Shown here piece by piece: positions 45,935-55,804 of a stretch of 64,000 nucleotides of DNA. Source of the stretch: Rubripirellula sp. (GTDB lineage: Bacteria > Planctomycetota > Planctomycetia > Pirellulales > Pirellulaceae). The stretch covers positions 67,346 to 131,345 of the forward strand of contig JAAXJB010000047.1 in the NCBI GenBank assembly GCA_012270065.1, written 5' to 3'. The position numbers and the translations under genes are program-made. How positions within the stretch are numbered: the stretch's first letter is position 1; every line of letters begins with the position of its first letter. The notes beneath the pieces were generated by a model. The model worked only from the letters and a program-made list of their open reading frames with translations, was not told the DNA's origin and did not search any database.

Positions 45935-48415
45935 ATGATGCGTCGACTATCCGTAACTCTTGCTCTCACATGTTTTCTTGTTTCGGCCGCACGAGGTGCT
46001 GAGCCCGAGCCAGCAACCGCAACCGCAGCGGCTTCTGCGTCGGCTTCCAAAGGGTCCGTGAAATCAGCTGGCGTGCTGTCCGTCTACCCTGAAATCATCA
46101 AGCTTGACACTTCTCGGGATTACCAATCGTTCATTGCCATGGTTCGACGTGGTGATGACGTTACGCTTGACGCAACCGATTTGGCCAAGTGGACTGTGGC
46201 TGACGACAAGTTGGCAAAAATCGAAGGGAATCGTCTCCTGCCGCTTGCCGATGGTGAAACAGAGCTGATTTGTGACCACGGGGGCAGTCAGGTTCGAATT
46301 CCCGTGACAGTTGGAAGAAGCTCTGAAAAGCTTCCCATCAGTTTTGAGAAGGATATCGTTCCGATCATGACACGCAGTGGTTGTAACACCGGTAGCTGTC
46401 ACGGAGCGGCACGCGGCAAAGATGGGTTCATGATCAGCCTGTTCGGTTATGACCCAGCCGGCGACTACACGCGAATCACGCGACAGATCGGCATGCGTCG
46501 AATCAATCTGGCGGTGCCGGAAGACAGCCTGTTTCTCACCAAGGCCGTGGGCAAGGTTCCCCACACAGGCGGAAAGCTGTTTGGCGAAGACAGTGTTTAC
46601 TATTCCATGATGCTTGAATGGTTGCAGGATGGTGCTTTGAAAGACGCGACACCACCCCCAAGTGTTGCAAAGCTCGAGATCTATCCTCCTCAGGCCGTCA
46701 TTGAGGGTACAGGAAGCACTCAGCGTTTCATCGCGGTTGCCCACTACTCGGACGGCACCACGCGCGACGTCACTAATCTGTCCGCTTTCATGACAAATAA
46801 TGAAACATCAGCAGCAGTTGATAAAAATGGAAACGTTACTGCCGGAGCCCGGGGTGAGGCCTTCATCATGGCTCGTTTTGAAACGAAAACCGAGGGGCGG
46901 CAGGTTTTGGTTCTTCCCAAGGATCTGCAGTATGAAGCTCCGGAAGTGACAGGTAACTACATTGATCAGCTTGTCGGTAAAAAACTCAATCAGCTGCGGA
47001 TCTTACCGAGTGGTCTTTGCACCGATGAAGAGTTTCTCAGGCGGGTTACCATCGACATCACCGGAATGCTGCCTACCGAAGAAGACTACCAGTTGTTCAT
47101 GAACGACGTTGCTGACGACAAGCGGGCAGCGCTCATCGAGCGTCTTTTGGGACGCAAAGAGTTCAGCGAAATCTGGGCCATGAAATTTGCCCAGCTGTTG
47201 ATGATCAAAAGCACCAATCAGGTTAGCTATAAGTCGGCGTTTCTTTACAACCAATGGCTGACTGACAAGTTCGCAAAAAACGTTCCGATCGATGAGATGG
47301 TGCGGGAATTGTTCGGTGCGACCGGAGGCACCTTCCGAAATCCCGCCACGAACTACTATCAGATCGAGCGAGACACGCTGAAGCGGGCTGAAAATGCCGC
47401 CCAGGTATTCATGGGCATCCGAACCCAATGTGCGCAGTGCCACAATCATCCACTGGATCGGTGGACGATGAATGACTACTACGGCTTCGCTGCGTTCTTT
47501 TGCCAAACCGGGACCAAAAACGCAGAAGACTACCGGGAAAAGATCATTTACGATCGTCGGAGTGGTGACGTAAGGCATGCTGTGACCAATCAGGTCATGC
47601 AACCCAAGTTTTTGGGTGGTGAACTTGCCGATACGAAAGGCAAGGATCGCCGCGTCGTGATGGCAGAATGGCTCACCAGCCCGGAAAACCCATATTTTTC
47701 AACAAGCATCGCTAATCGCGTTTGGGCGCACTTCATGGGCGTTGGAATTGTCGAGCCAGTAGATGACATACGTGTCAGTAATCCTGCGACCAACCCCGAG
47801 TTGTTCGAGAAACTGGGCGGAATGCTGTCCTCCTACAAGTTTGACTTCCGACAGTTGGTTCGTGACATTTGTAACAGTCAGGCATACCAGCGAAGTGCGA
47901 CTCCAAACGAAAGTAACAAAGGTGACACCCGAAACTATGCTTATGCAGTAGTTCGGAGGATACCAGCCGAAATGATGCTTGACTGTGTAAGCCAGGTGAC
48001 CAATACCAAAGAGAAGTTCCGCGGATTACCGTTGGGAGCACGGGCTGTACAGATTGCCGATGGTAGAACAAGCACCTATTTCCTTGACACCTTTGGCAGG
48101 TCAGCACGCGAGACCGTTTGTGATTGCGAGGCCACTACCGACCCATCGCTTTCGCAGGCATTGCATTTGCTGAATGGCAGCGCCACCAGCGGCAAGATTA
48201 CACAGGGCAAGGTAGTTGACGAGTTGCTCAAGGATGATGCATCCATAGAGAAAGCGCTGGAGCGTTTGTATGTGCGATGTCTCTCGAGATATCCGACGGA
48301 GATGGAACGCAAGGAATTGCTAGCTGCGGTCGAACAGGCCCCGAGCCCTAAAGAGGGTCTTGAGGATGTCTTTTGGGCCGTTTTGAACAGCCGCGAATTT
48401 GTGTTCAATCACTGA
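45935..48415 (+). CDS. DUF1549/DUF1553 protein with BIG2 and heme-motif segments
   Basis: An 826-residue exported protein (signal peptide about 1-21). An Ig-like BIG2 domain precedes DUF1549 and DUF1553 (PSCyt2/PSD1). A CX4CH motif is at Cys150-His156 (CNTGSCH), where canonical hemes use CX2CH. A canonical CAQCH is at Cys499-His503 inside DUF1549. DUF1553 follows (STSIANRVWAHFMGVGIVEP) and ends NSREFVFNH. Probably a periplasmic c-type cytochrome-like redox protein. Third member of the cluster. Confidence 0.93.
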   Translation: MMRRLSVTLALTCFLVSAARGAEPEPATATAAASASASKGSVKSAGVLSVYPEIIKLDTSRDYQSFIAMVRRGDDVTLDATDLAKWTVADDKLAKIEGNRLLPLADGETELICDHGGSQVRIPVTVGRSSEKLPISFEKDIVPIMTRSGCNTGSCHGAARGKDGFMISLFGYDPAGDYTRITRQIGMRRINLAVPEDSLFLTKAVGKVPHTGGKLFGEDSVYYSMMLEWLQDGALKDATPPPSVAKLEIYPPQAVIEGTGSTQRFIAVAHYSDGTTRDVTNLSAFMTNNETSAAVDKNGNVTAGARGEAFIMARFETKTEGRQVLVLPKDLQYEAPEVTGNYIDQLVGKKLNQLRILPSGLCTDEEFLRRVTIDITGMLPTEEDYQLFMNDVADDKRAALIERLLGRKEFSEIWAMKFAQLLMIKSTNQVSYKSAFLYNQWLTDKFAKNVPIDEMVRELFGATGGTFRNPATNYYQIERDTLKRAENAAQVFMGIRTQCAQCHNHPLDRWTMNDYYGFAAFFCQTGTKNAEDYREKIIYDRRSGDVRHAVTNQVMQPKFLGGELADTKGKDRRVVMAEWLTSPENPYFSTSIANRVWAHFMGVGIVEPVDDIRVSNPATNPELFEKLGGMLSSYKFDFRQLVRDICNSQAYQRSATPNESNKGDTRNYAYAVVRRIPAEMMLDCVSQVTNTKEKFRGLPLGARAVQIADGRTSTYFLDTFGRSARETVCDCEATTDPSLSQALHLLNGSATSGKITQGKVVDELLKDDASIEKALERLYVRCLSRYPTEMERKELLAAVEQAPSPKEGLEDVFWAVLNSREFVFNH

Positions 48416-48618
48416 TTTATCGGCAGTAAGTTCGCAGCTTTGTTTGCGCAAAGTTGCGGCAGGATAAAGCATGCGATCAGTGAGTGTTGCCAGCTGGATC
48501 AACGGGATCGACGGAGTACTGTCGATGTATCCCGCTCGCTACGTTATCGATCGCTGATTTTTTGCAGTTAACCAGCACAAGCTACCCTTTGTGCAATTAA
48601 TCAATCAAAGCATCGATC
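48416..48618. other. Intergenic hairpin region
   Basis: An imperfect hairpin (gcagctttg / caaagttgc) at about 48435-48460 lies soon after the preceding stop, but no T-run follows. It may weaken read-through. Confidence 0.35.
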
Positions 48619-51600
48619 ATGACCATCAGAGTTTCCCTGAGTTTTGTCGTTCTGGTTCTTACTTTGCTGCCGCTTGAAGGTCAGGAAAAGAAAACGGAAC
48701 AGGCGAGTCCAAATTTCATGGACCATGTGCTCCCTATCTTCCGGGAGCATTGTTTGCAGTGCCACAATGCGAATGATGCCGAGGCAGGCCTCGCCATAGA
48801 CAGCTTTGGAGCCTTGATGGAAGGAGGCGGAAGCGGTGATGTCGTGACGGCCGGCGATCCTTCGTCCAGCAAGTTGTATCTGGTGATGACTCATGATGAA
48901 GAACCGGCGATGCCGCCGAATCAGGAGCCGATTTCCAAAGAAAAATTGGACATCATCAAGAAATGGATCGAAGGTGGACTACTGGAGAACAGTGGCAGCA
49001 AGGCGAGAAAGCGTAAGGGGCCATCGCTCAGTTTCACTGCGATGGACGGTGGCAAGCCGTCTGAGATTGTCATGCCCGAAACCCTCTGGAGGGTTCCAGT
49101 GGTTGTTTCAAGTCGAGCCGCCGCATCGTCTGCACTTGCCGCCAGCCCGTGGGCTCCTCTGGTTGCAGTGGCAGGCCAGAAACAGGTCAGCCTGTACCAC
49201 ACTGAGACGGGTGAACTGGAGGGCATCATTCCGTTTCCCGAGGGCATTCCGCAAGTATTGGGTTTCAGTGTGGATGGTGGTTATCTGCTCGTTGCTGGTG
49301 GAACCCACTCTTCAAAAGGAGTTGCTTCGGTTTATGACATCAAGACCGGTGAACGGGTTATCCAGGTAGGAGATGAGTTGGACACTGTTTTTGGCGCCGA
49401 TGTCAACGATGATCTCAGCAAAATCGCTCTCGGTGGCCCGCAGAGAATCGTTCGGGTGTTTGACACTGCCAGTGGCGAGTCTTTATTCGAATTGAAGAAA
49501 CACACGGACTGGGTTTATACAGTTGACTTCAGTCCGGATGGCGTTTTGGTTGCGACCGGTGACAGGTCAGGTGGATTGCATGTCTGGGAAGCCGATACAG
49601 GTCGGCTGTATCTCGATTTGGTTGGACACAAAGGTGCGATCCGCGGCTTGTCCTGGAGGGCGGATTCCAATGTATTGGTCAGTGCCAGCGAAGATGGCAC
49701 GGTCAAGCTCTGGGAAATGAACAACGGAAAGCAGTTGAAGAGTTTCAATGCCCATGGTGGAGGCGCTACAGGGGTCGTCATGGCACGGGATGGCCGCATG
49801 GTGACATGTGGCAAGGACAAGACCGTGAAACTGTGGAATGCTGATGGTGGAGCCATTGCCACGATGCCAGCATTTGCGGAGCCGGCTCTTGAAGCCGTGA
49901 TCACCCATGACGGTTCACGTGTGGTGGGTGGCGACTGGTCAGGACGGACAGTGATGTGGGAGGTAGCTGACACCAAGAAAGCCGTTGAACTGGCTTCGAA
50001 TCCACCCCGCCTCGAAGAGTTGAAGTCGGAGGTCGCCGGGAAGATAGCGTCATTGAAATCCGCTGTTGACGCTGCGGTTGCGGCCGAAACAGCACAGCAA
50101 AAACAGGCGGAGACGGACAAGGCTGCTCACGCTGCCATGACCGCGAAGGTAGCCGAGACGAAAGCAGCTCTCGCGAAGATTGCTTCAGAGAAAGCCACCA
50201 GCGACAAGATGAGCACTCAGCTGCAGACACAGAAGGCTGCTCTGGATAAGACGCTTGCAGACGCGAAGGCGTCGATGATCGCTTTGAAAAAGCAGCTGGA
50301 CCAAACTCAGGTTTCAATCGCCGCTGAGCAGAAGCTTCTTGCTGAGGCGATCACCCGCCGTGACAAGGCAACTGCAGATAAAGCGCTGATTGACGGCAAA
50401 ATTTCCGGTCTGGAAGAACAGCATCAGAAGTTGAAATCTGTGGCTTTGGAGTCAATCGCAAAGCTGACCGATCGTGATGTGGAGCTCGCTGCAATGAAGC
50501 AGGCCTCGATCAATGCTGAAATGAATGCCGAGAAAGCCCGGAAGGCGTCGGAGGTCATGCTGACTCAGTTGAATGCCCAATTAGCTGAAGCAGGTAAAGT
50601 TGTACAAACCCTCAAGCAGCAAGTGGATGCCGCCAACCTGCAGCTAAAGAAGGACGGTGAGTCCGAGGCAGCTGCTGCAGCGGGAGTGAGTTCTGCTGTC
50701 AAGGCCGTCGAGGCTGCAGCTTCTTTGCTGGCCAAGGCCAAGCAGCAATTGGAAGCAGCATCTGATGAGGCGGCAAAGAAAGCAGCCGCTGATGGAGTTG
50801 CCAAAGCGGAGCAGGAAGTCAACAAAGCAAATGCACAGAAAGTCGAGTCCGACAAGCAATTGGCTGAAAAGAAGGCTGTCACGATCAACACGACAAAGAC
50901 TGTCGAACAACTGAAGCAGAAGATGGCTGAATCTCTGACTCGGCAAAGCAGTCTGATGAGCAAGGTTCCTGCGTTGAAGCAACAGATGGAAGGTCATCTA
51001 CTAGCTCGGGACACAGCAAGGAAGCAAACGGCTGGAATTGATACCCAACTGGCTCAAGTCGCCAGCGAGATGGCGGTTGCAGTTCAGGCGAAAGATGAAG
51101 CTGTTAAGAAGATGGCTGTTTACGTCAAAGATATCTCGGGCTTGAAAGCGGAGCAGCAGAGACTCGCTGGGGTGGTTGGTAGTGAAACGGAAGCAAAGAG
51201 CAAAGCGGAAAAGAAAATCTCCGAACTTGTTCTGGTTCGTGATGCCGTCAAACCTAAACTTGAAGCCAGCACCCAGCAGGTCGAGAAAATGGCAGGCACC
51301 TTGGCGAGTACGACCGGGAAATTGAATGCTCAGGTCGCTATCAGTTCCAAGCACGCTGAATCAATCAAGCAACTCACTGCATCTGTACCTGGTCTGGAAA
51401 AGCAGGTCGCTGCCGCGAAAACGAAAATGGATGCTTCTTCGGCCGCACTCGCCCCTTTACTGGCAGCAACCGGCACAGCACGTGAGAACCTTGCCGAGCA
51501 AACTTCAATGCTGGAGGGTATCGACTCGGAGTTGGTGCTCTTCCAGAAACAAAGCGAAAAGTTGGCTGCCGAGTTTGAAGCGGCTTCAAATACCGCAACC

Positions 51601-51879
51601 GTAAAACGAAAAGCACTGGAGCCTGTTCAGGAAAAGGTCACCAACGCCAGCAACGTGGTTGCGGCTCGCGAGACTCGAATCAAGCAGATGGCTGATGCGA
51701 TGGCGAAGCTACAAGCAGAGTTGGAAGGTTTAAAGCAGGCACAGGCGACGGATGAGGGCAAGTTGAAGGAAAGTCAGGCTGAACTTCAGAAGCTGGAAGC
51801 AGACGCCGAGGCTGCTGAAGCGGCAGCTGAGGAGTCCAAGGAGAAAGCGGAGTTCTTCCAATCTGTTTACGGTGCTTGA
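48619..51879 (+). CDS. Cytochrome - WD40 - long coiled-coil secreted protein
   Basis: A 1086-residue exported protein. After the signal peptide (1-21) a planctomycete cytochrome c segment carries CLQCH (Cys45, Cys48, His49) and a distal MPPN. Residues about 160-460 form a WD40 propeller with repeats such as WVYTVDFSPDGVLVATGDRSG and LSWRADSNVLVSASEDGTVKLWE. From about 470 to the end (about 610 residues) the chain is Ala/Lys/Glu/Gln-rich and almost free of Pro and Gly, a single long coiled coil. A redox head on a propeller with a rod suggests an elongated surface or periplasmic structural protein. Last gene of the DUF1501 cluster. Confidence 0.92.
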   Translation: MTIRVSLSFVVLVLTLLPLEGQEKKTEQASPNFMDHVLPIFREHCLQCHNANDAEAGLAIDSFGALMEGGGSGDVVTAGDPSSSKLYLVMTHDEEPAMPPNQEPISKEKLDIIKKWIEGGLLENSGSKARKRKGPSLSFTAMDGGKPSEIVMPETLWRVPVVVSSRAAASSALAASPWAPLVAVAGQKQVSLYHTETGELEGIIPFPEGIPQVLGFSVDGGYLLVAGGTHSSKGVASVYDIKTGERVIQVGDELDTVFGADVNDDLSKIALGGPQRIVRVFDTASGESLFELKKHTDWVYTVDFSPDGVLVATGDRSGGLHVWEADTGRLYLDLVGHKGAIRGLSWRADSNVLVSASEDGTVKLWEMNNGKQLKSFNAHGGGATGVVMARDGRMVTCGKDKTVKLWNADGGAIATMPAFAEPALEAVITHDGSRVVGGDWSGRTVMWEVADTKKAVELASNPPRLEELKSEVAGKIASLKSAVDAAVAAETAQQKQAETDKAAHAAMTAKVAETKAALAKIASEKATSDKMSTQLQTQKAALDKTLADAKASMIALKKQLDQTQVSIAAEQKLLAEAITRRDKATADKALIDGKISGLEEQHQKLKSVALESIAKLTDRDVELAAMKQASINAEMNAEKARKASEVMLTQLNAQLAEAGKVVQTLKQQVDAANLQLKKDGESEAAAAAGVSSAVKAVEAAASLLAKAKQQLEAASDEAAKKAAADGVAKAEQEVNKANAQKVESDKQLAEKKAVTINTTKTVEQLKQKMAESLTRQSSLMSKVPALKQQMEGHLLARDTARKQTAGIDTQLAQVASEMAVAVQAKDEAVKKMAVYVKDISGLKAEQQRLAGVVGSETEAKSKAEKKISELVLVRDAVKPKLEASTQQVEKMAGTLASTTGKLNAQVAISSKHAESIKQLTASVPGLEKQVAAAKTKMDASSAALAPLLAATGTARENLAEQTSMLEGIDSELVLFQKQSEKLAAEFEAASNTATVKRKALEPVQEKVTNASNVVAARETRIKQMADAMAKLQAELEGLKQAQATDEGKLKESQAELQKLEADAEAAEAAAEESKEKAEFFQSVYGA

Positions 51880-52414
51880 GCACTCTTAAAAGCGACTTCG
51901 TATTGGGTCCGGGTCTGTGGACGCTACAGGCCTGCATTGGCGAGGCTCAGCATGACGTTGATCAACATGGGTCTGGAACAGCTTTTCTGGCCTTCTGCAG
52001 AATTTAAATTGACTTAGCCGGGCGGATTGGTTTCTGGAATCCGCCGTAATAGCGGTTTGCCGCACGATCAGCCAACCGAAGGATTTTCTTCGCGGATCGG
52101 GCCGATCTTAACGATTGGAAGCGGTTTTTATGATGGTGTGCCCTGTCAGTGTGCGAAATCAGCCGTCATGTTTTGTGCTTTTCCTGTCACTGGTTGCGGT
52201 GTTTGCGTAGACTGTATGAACCTGGTTGTTTCGGGAAAGAGCTTTATTTTGATTGCCCAAGAGTGGATCCCGGTGCGTATATGGATCGTGTCAGGTCACC
52301 TCTTTTCTCCTGTTCTTCAGACGAATGCGATTCTTGTCTATTCATCGCAGATGTGAGCGGAAGGCGCGTGGTACGCGTTATGGAGGGAAATATAGCCTCG
52401 GACCGTCGTGTGCT
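51880..52414. other. Intergenic region before the giant-protein operon
   Basis: About 535 bases with several short frames. No gene, hairpin terminator or promoter box can be supported. The following reading frame is open back to 52253, but the added residues do not look protein-like. Confidence 0.45.
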
Positions 52415-55400
52415 GTGGGTGAAATAAGTTGCCAGACTCGCCGTTTGGTGAGCCTGATCGTCCTACTCTGTGTTTCTTTCCTGCTGGTTGGGCCTGTGTT
52501 GGGGCAACCCCCGGGAACAACCCCAACACGTGATGTGTTCCCTCAGCAGGATGGGGTTGATAGCAGCGGTCTACCCATTCGTGCCTTCATGTTCCTGAGC
52601 GAGTCAGACAATGTTGTTCTGATGCCCGGATTATCGTGGGAAGAATTTGAGAGGTTGTCGAATCCCGACTTGGCGGTTGATACCAACCAGCAGTTATTCA
52701 GTTATCAGTCACTTTCAATCAAAGGCGAAGCTGATGCGGAGCGATTCGAAGGTGAGGTAATGCTCCGAATTCTTGTTACTCCAAGTCAGGGGCAGTGGAT
52801 ACGGATTCCTGTACAAATGGGTAACTTTCATCGATTGGCTTCCCCTGAAGTTACAGGAGCATCAGACCATTTCATGACATTGACATCGGATGGCGGTGGC
52901 CATCTGTTGTTGGTCAAAACAGAGCAGCAACAGGAAGTAACTTTGCGGATGAAAGTTTCATCAAGGGTTGTTTCCAATTCTGTTGCGAAGACACTTGCTT
53001 TCAAACTCCCGAATGTGCCATCAAAAATTGAATTGACTGTCAAGGCAGATGGGGTTCAGGGAGAGATTCTGGGTCGGGGTGACGAGGTATTGCTAAAGCA
53101 GTCATGGGCTGGAAAGGGTACTGATTTTCTGATCGAAAGTGGGGGTGGGAATTATTCTCTGCGCTGGGTGAGTTCTGCTCGGGCGAAGGATGACGTGCCC
53201 ATGCTTGAAGTCGAAAGTCGCATCAACGTCAGGTGGGAGTCGCCGCAGGATCCATTGATTGCCGAGTGTCTGGTGACGATTGAGAAACCACGTGGAGTGG
53301 TTGATTCCTTTCAGCTTCGTTTACCGCCGGGCGCAAAGTTGCTCGATTCGATTCAGATGAGTGATAGCGGGCAGACACTCGAACTTGGAGATCCGGTTGC
53401 GGGGCGAGAGAAAGAGATTCGAGATGTCATCATTCCTGAGCCTGCCCGCGGATCACGCGTTGATCTGAGATTTGAGTTGCAGTTGCCCAGCCAAAATGCC
53501 TCTCAAAACAAACCATTTAAATTTCGTGTTGCTGAGGTGATTGGTTCTCTGAGGCACAAGGGCATGATCGCCGTAGCCACGGGTAATGATTACCGTTTGC
53601 GATGGTTGAACAGTCCATGGGTTGATCGTGTTCTGGGTGAATCAAGCGAGGAGCCGGCAAATGCGGGAAGCATGTACGAGTTCCGTTTTGAACGTGCGTC
53701 TTTCGAGTTGCCACTTTATCTGGGCGAGAAGGCACGGCAGTTGCGGATGACGAGCAATTCAAAGCTTGATGTAAATGATTCCTTCGCAAAGCTCGACATG
53801 ACGATGTCAATCACAGGACAGGTATCCAAGGGCCTGCTGCAATTCAATGACGCTGGATGGCAGATCAGCGAGATTCAGAACTCGGAGACAGGAGAGTCAT
53901 TGGATTTATTTGAAGATGGCAACCGATTTCTGAATTTAAGAAGCGCGGGCACAGGTGATCTTTCGCAGATCAGGATTCTTGCAGACTTGCAGTTGCAGTC
54001 CGACAATGGAGAGATTGAGTTCTTTTTGCCCACAGTGACTGATGTTGATGGGGCTCCCAGTGTTCAAAAAGCAACTTTGGATATCAATAGTGGTGGTCGT
54101 TCGATGCTGGTGGTCGATCTGGCCGCTTCCGTTGGACTGACGCGTGGAATCGTAGCCAGCCCGGATGTTTCCGCAACCCGGTCAGCCAATACCCGTTATC
54201 AAGTCCAGACACAGGGGAAAGTGCCCAAGGTGGTCGGCGCACTTGTCGCCCAACCGCCCAGAATCATCCTTGGAAGCTCCGCCAGCATCGAGCTGTCTGG
54301 AGATAAGTTGAGAACGGAAGTAGATTGGACGGTTACATCGATTCTGGATCTGGAAGGGACTTTGAGTGTTCGTATTCCGAATGTAACCAGCCCTGTTGTG
54401 CCTGATGACAAAAATGGTTCTGTGGACGGTACATCGGAGGTCGGTGGATCCGGTACGGAGCAGGCAGCGGATGCAGCAGCAGATACGTCCGGGAGCAAAA
54501 AAGAGCCTGTCGACCCTCATGCCAAAGAACCGTGGTTGGTGACGATTGGCGGAACCCCTGCGAAACTCAAATACATCGAGGGTGACCGTTATCAGCTCAT
54601 TTCGCCAGCCATCAACACGGAACCAATGGACATCAAGTGGATACGAATTCAGGACTTGAATGAGGTCGTTGGTGACGGCACTGTGGTCGCAGTGCCCTTG
54701 CCGAGTCCAGATGTTCTTGATGTGACGATTCGAGGCAACATCGATGTGACCCTCAGGGGAGCCCAGAAGTTTGACCTTGTTTCAGCCGATCGCCAGCGGA
54801 AGAAACGCTTGGATTTACCCACTTTTCCACGTGAGCCGCTACGCCTGAAACTCTTGTCACGCCTGACCAGTCCCGAGGAATTGACCGTGCAAAAAACGGT
54901 TTTGCGGACTGTGGTTGGCCGAAATCTGCGGCACGAAAGCGTGCACGCGAAAGTGCAGGGCGGGGACAGCTTCAAAGTCGGGTTGCCGGTCGATATTGCT
55001 GACGTTTCAGTCCAGGCGTTCATCGATGGTGAACGGCGGACTGTTCGACGGGAGGAGAATAATCTGGTGGTACCGCTGCCAGGTGACAGTGGATCGCATG
55101 TGGTGGACTTGCAGGTCTGGTTTCCCCGCGAAACTCCAGCTTCATTTTCGAAGATCCAGCCCATGCTTCGGTTACCATTCGGCGTCGGCCGAGTGTACTG
55201 GCAGATTGTTGCACCTGCAGATGGTCATGTTCTTTGGGCCTCGCCCACCTTGGGCAGGAGTATGAGTTGGCGTTTTGATCGCTGGAAATTGTACCGACAA
55301 CCAACTCACGATGATCGCCGGCTTCTACGGCTTGTTGATGCGACCTCGGTCGCGACACCTCCCGGTAACCGGTATTTGTACATCGGTTCGGATCTTCGTT

Positions 55401-55804
55401 CTTTCGAAGTGGTTGTCGTTTCACGTGTGGTCCTTTGGATCCTGATCGGCTCAGTGGTTTTGCTTGCCGCGGTTGTGTTGACAAACTTCCCCCGATCCCG
55501 CCCTCCCGTAACCGGAGTGGTACTCGCGGTGATATGCGCTGGCCTACTCGCAATAGCTCCGGATGCAGGAGTTCTTGGAGGTCAATTCGGCATCATTGCA
55601 CTTGTTCTCGTTGTCGTCATGATTGCAGTACGCGTGCTTGTTTCTCCCACCAAGAATGGGCGAGTTTTTTCATCGACCGTTTTACCGACAGACCAGGCTC
55701 GCCCCCCATCTACCCGTTCTCTGGTTCCCGCTGCGTCGGAGGATCCGGGGATCACTGCAACGGAAGCGCTACCTCAGCCGGCACCTACCGAGGTGACGAC
55801 GTGA
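52415..55804 (+). CDS. Large exported membrane-anchored beta-rich protein (module 1)
   Basis: About 1129 residues if started at the GTG at 52415. The frame opens earlier, but the first credible signal peptide (RRLVSLIVLLCVSFLLVGPVLG) is at residues about 10-30. The ectodomain has alternating hydrophobic strands and few helices. Near the start is FMFLSESDNVVLMPGLSWEEFERL, then SYQSLSIKG. An acidic Ser/Asp/Gly linker lies near 690-710. The C-terminus has three membrane helices (about 1012-1093) and a basic/Pro-rich tail. No named domain recognised. The stop overlaps the GTG of the next gene (GTGA), so translation is coupled. Its architecture repeats in the next gene. Confidence 0.8.
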   Translation: MGEISCQTRRLVSLIVLLCVSFLLVGPVLGQPPGTTPTRDVFPQQDGVDSSGLPIRAFMFLSESDNVVLMPGLSWEEFERLSNPDLAVDTNQQLFSYQSLSIKGEADAERFEGEVMLRILVTPSQGQWIRIPVQMGNFHRLASPEVTGASDHFMTLTSDGGGHLLLVKTEQQQEVTLRMKVSSRVVSNSVAKTLAFKLPNVPSKIELTVKADGVQGEILGRGDEVLLKQSWAGKGTDFLIESGGGNYSLRWVSSARAKDDVPMLEVESRINVRWESPQDPLIAECLVTIEKPRGVVDSFQLRLPPGAKLLDSIQMSDSGQTLELGDPVAGREKEIRDVIIPEPARGSRVDLRFELQLPSQNASQNKPFKFRVAEVIGSLRHKGMIAVATGNDYRLRWLNSPWVDRVLGESSEEPANAGSMYEFRFERASFELPLYLGEKARQLRMTSNSKLDVNDSFAKLDMTMSITGQVSKGLLQFNDAGWQISEIQNSETGESLDLFEDGNRFLNLRSAGTGDLSQIRILADLQLQSDNGEIEFFLPTVTDVDGAPSVQKATLDINSGGRSMLVVDLAASVGLTRGIVASPDVSATRSANTRYQVQTQGKVPKVVGALVAQPPRIILGSSASIELSGDKLRTEVDWTVTSILDLEGTLSVRIPNVTSPVVPDDKNGSVDGTSEVGGSGTEQAADAAADTSGSKKEPVDPHAKEPWLVTIGGTPAKLKYIEGDRYQLISPAINTEPMDIKWIRIQDLNEVVGDGTVVAVPLPSPDVLDVTIRGNIDVTLRGAQKFDLVSADRQRKKRLDLPTFPREPLRLKLLSRLTSPEELTVQKTVLRTVVGRNLRHESVHAKVQGGDSFKVGLPVDIADVSVQAFIDGERRTVRREENNLVVPLPGDSGSHVVDLQVWFPRETPASFSKIQPMLRLPFGVGRVYWQIVAPADGHVLWASPTLGRSMSWRFDRWKLYRQPTHDDRRLLRLVDATSVATPPGNRYLYIGSDLRSFEVVVVSRVVLWILIGSVVLLAAVVLTNFPRSRPPVTGVVLAVICAGLLAIAPDAGVLGGQFGIIALVLVVVMIAVRVLVSPTKNGRVFSSTVLPTDQARPPSTRSLVPAASEDPGITATEALPQPAPTEVTT

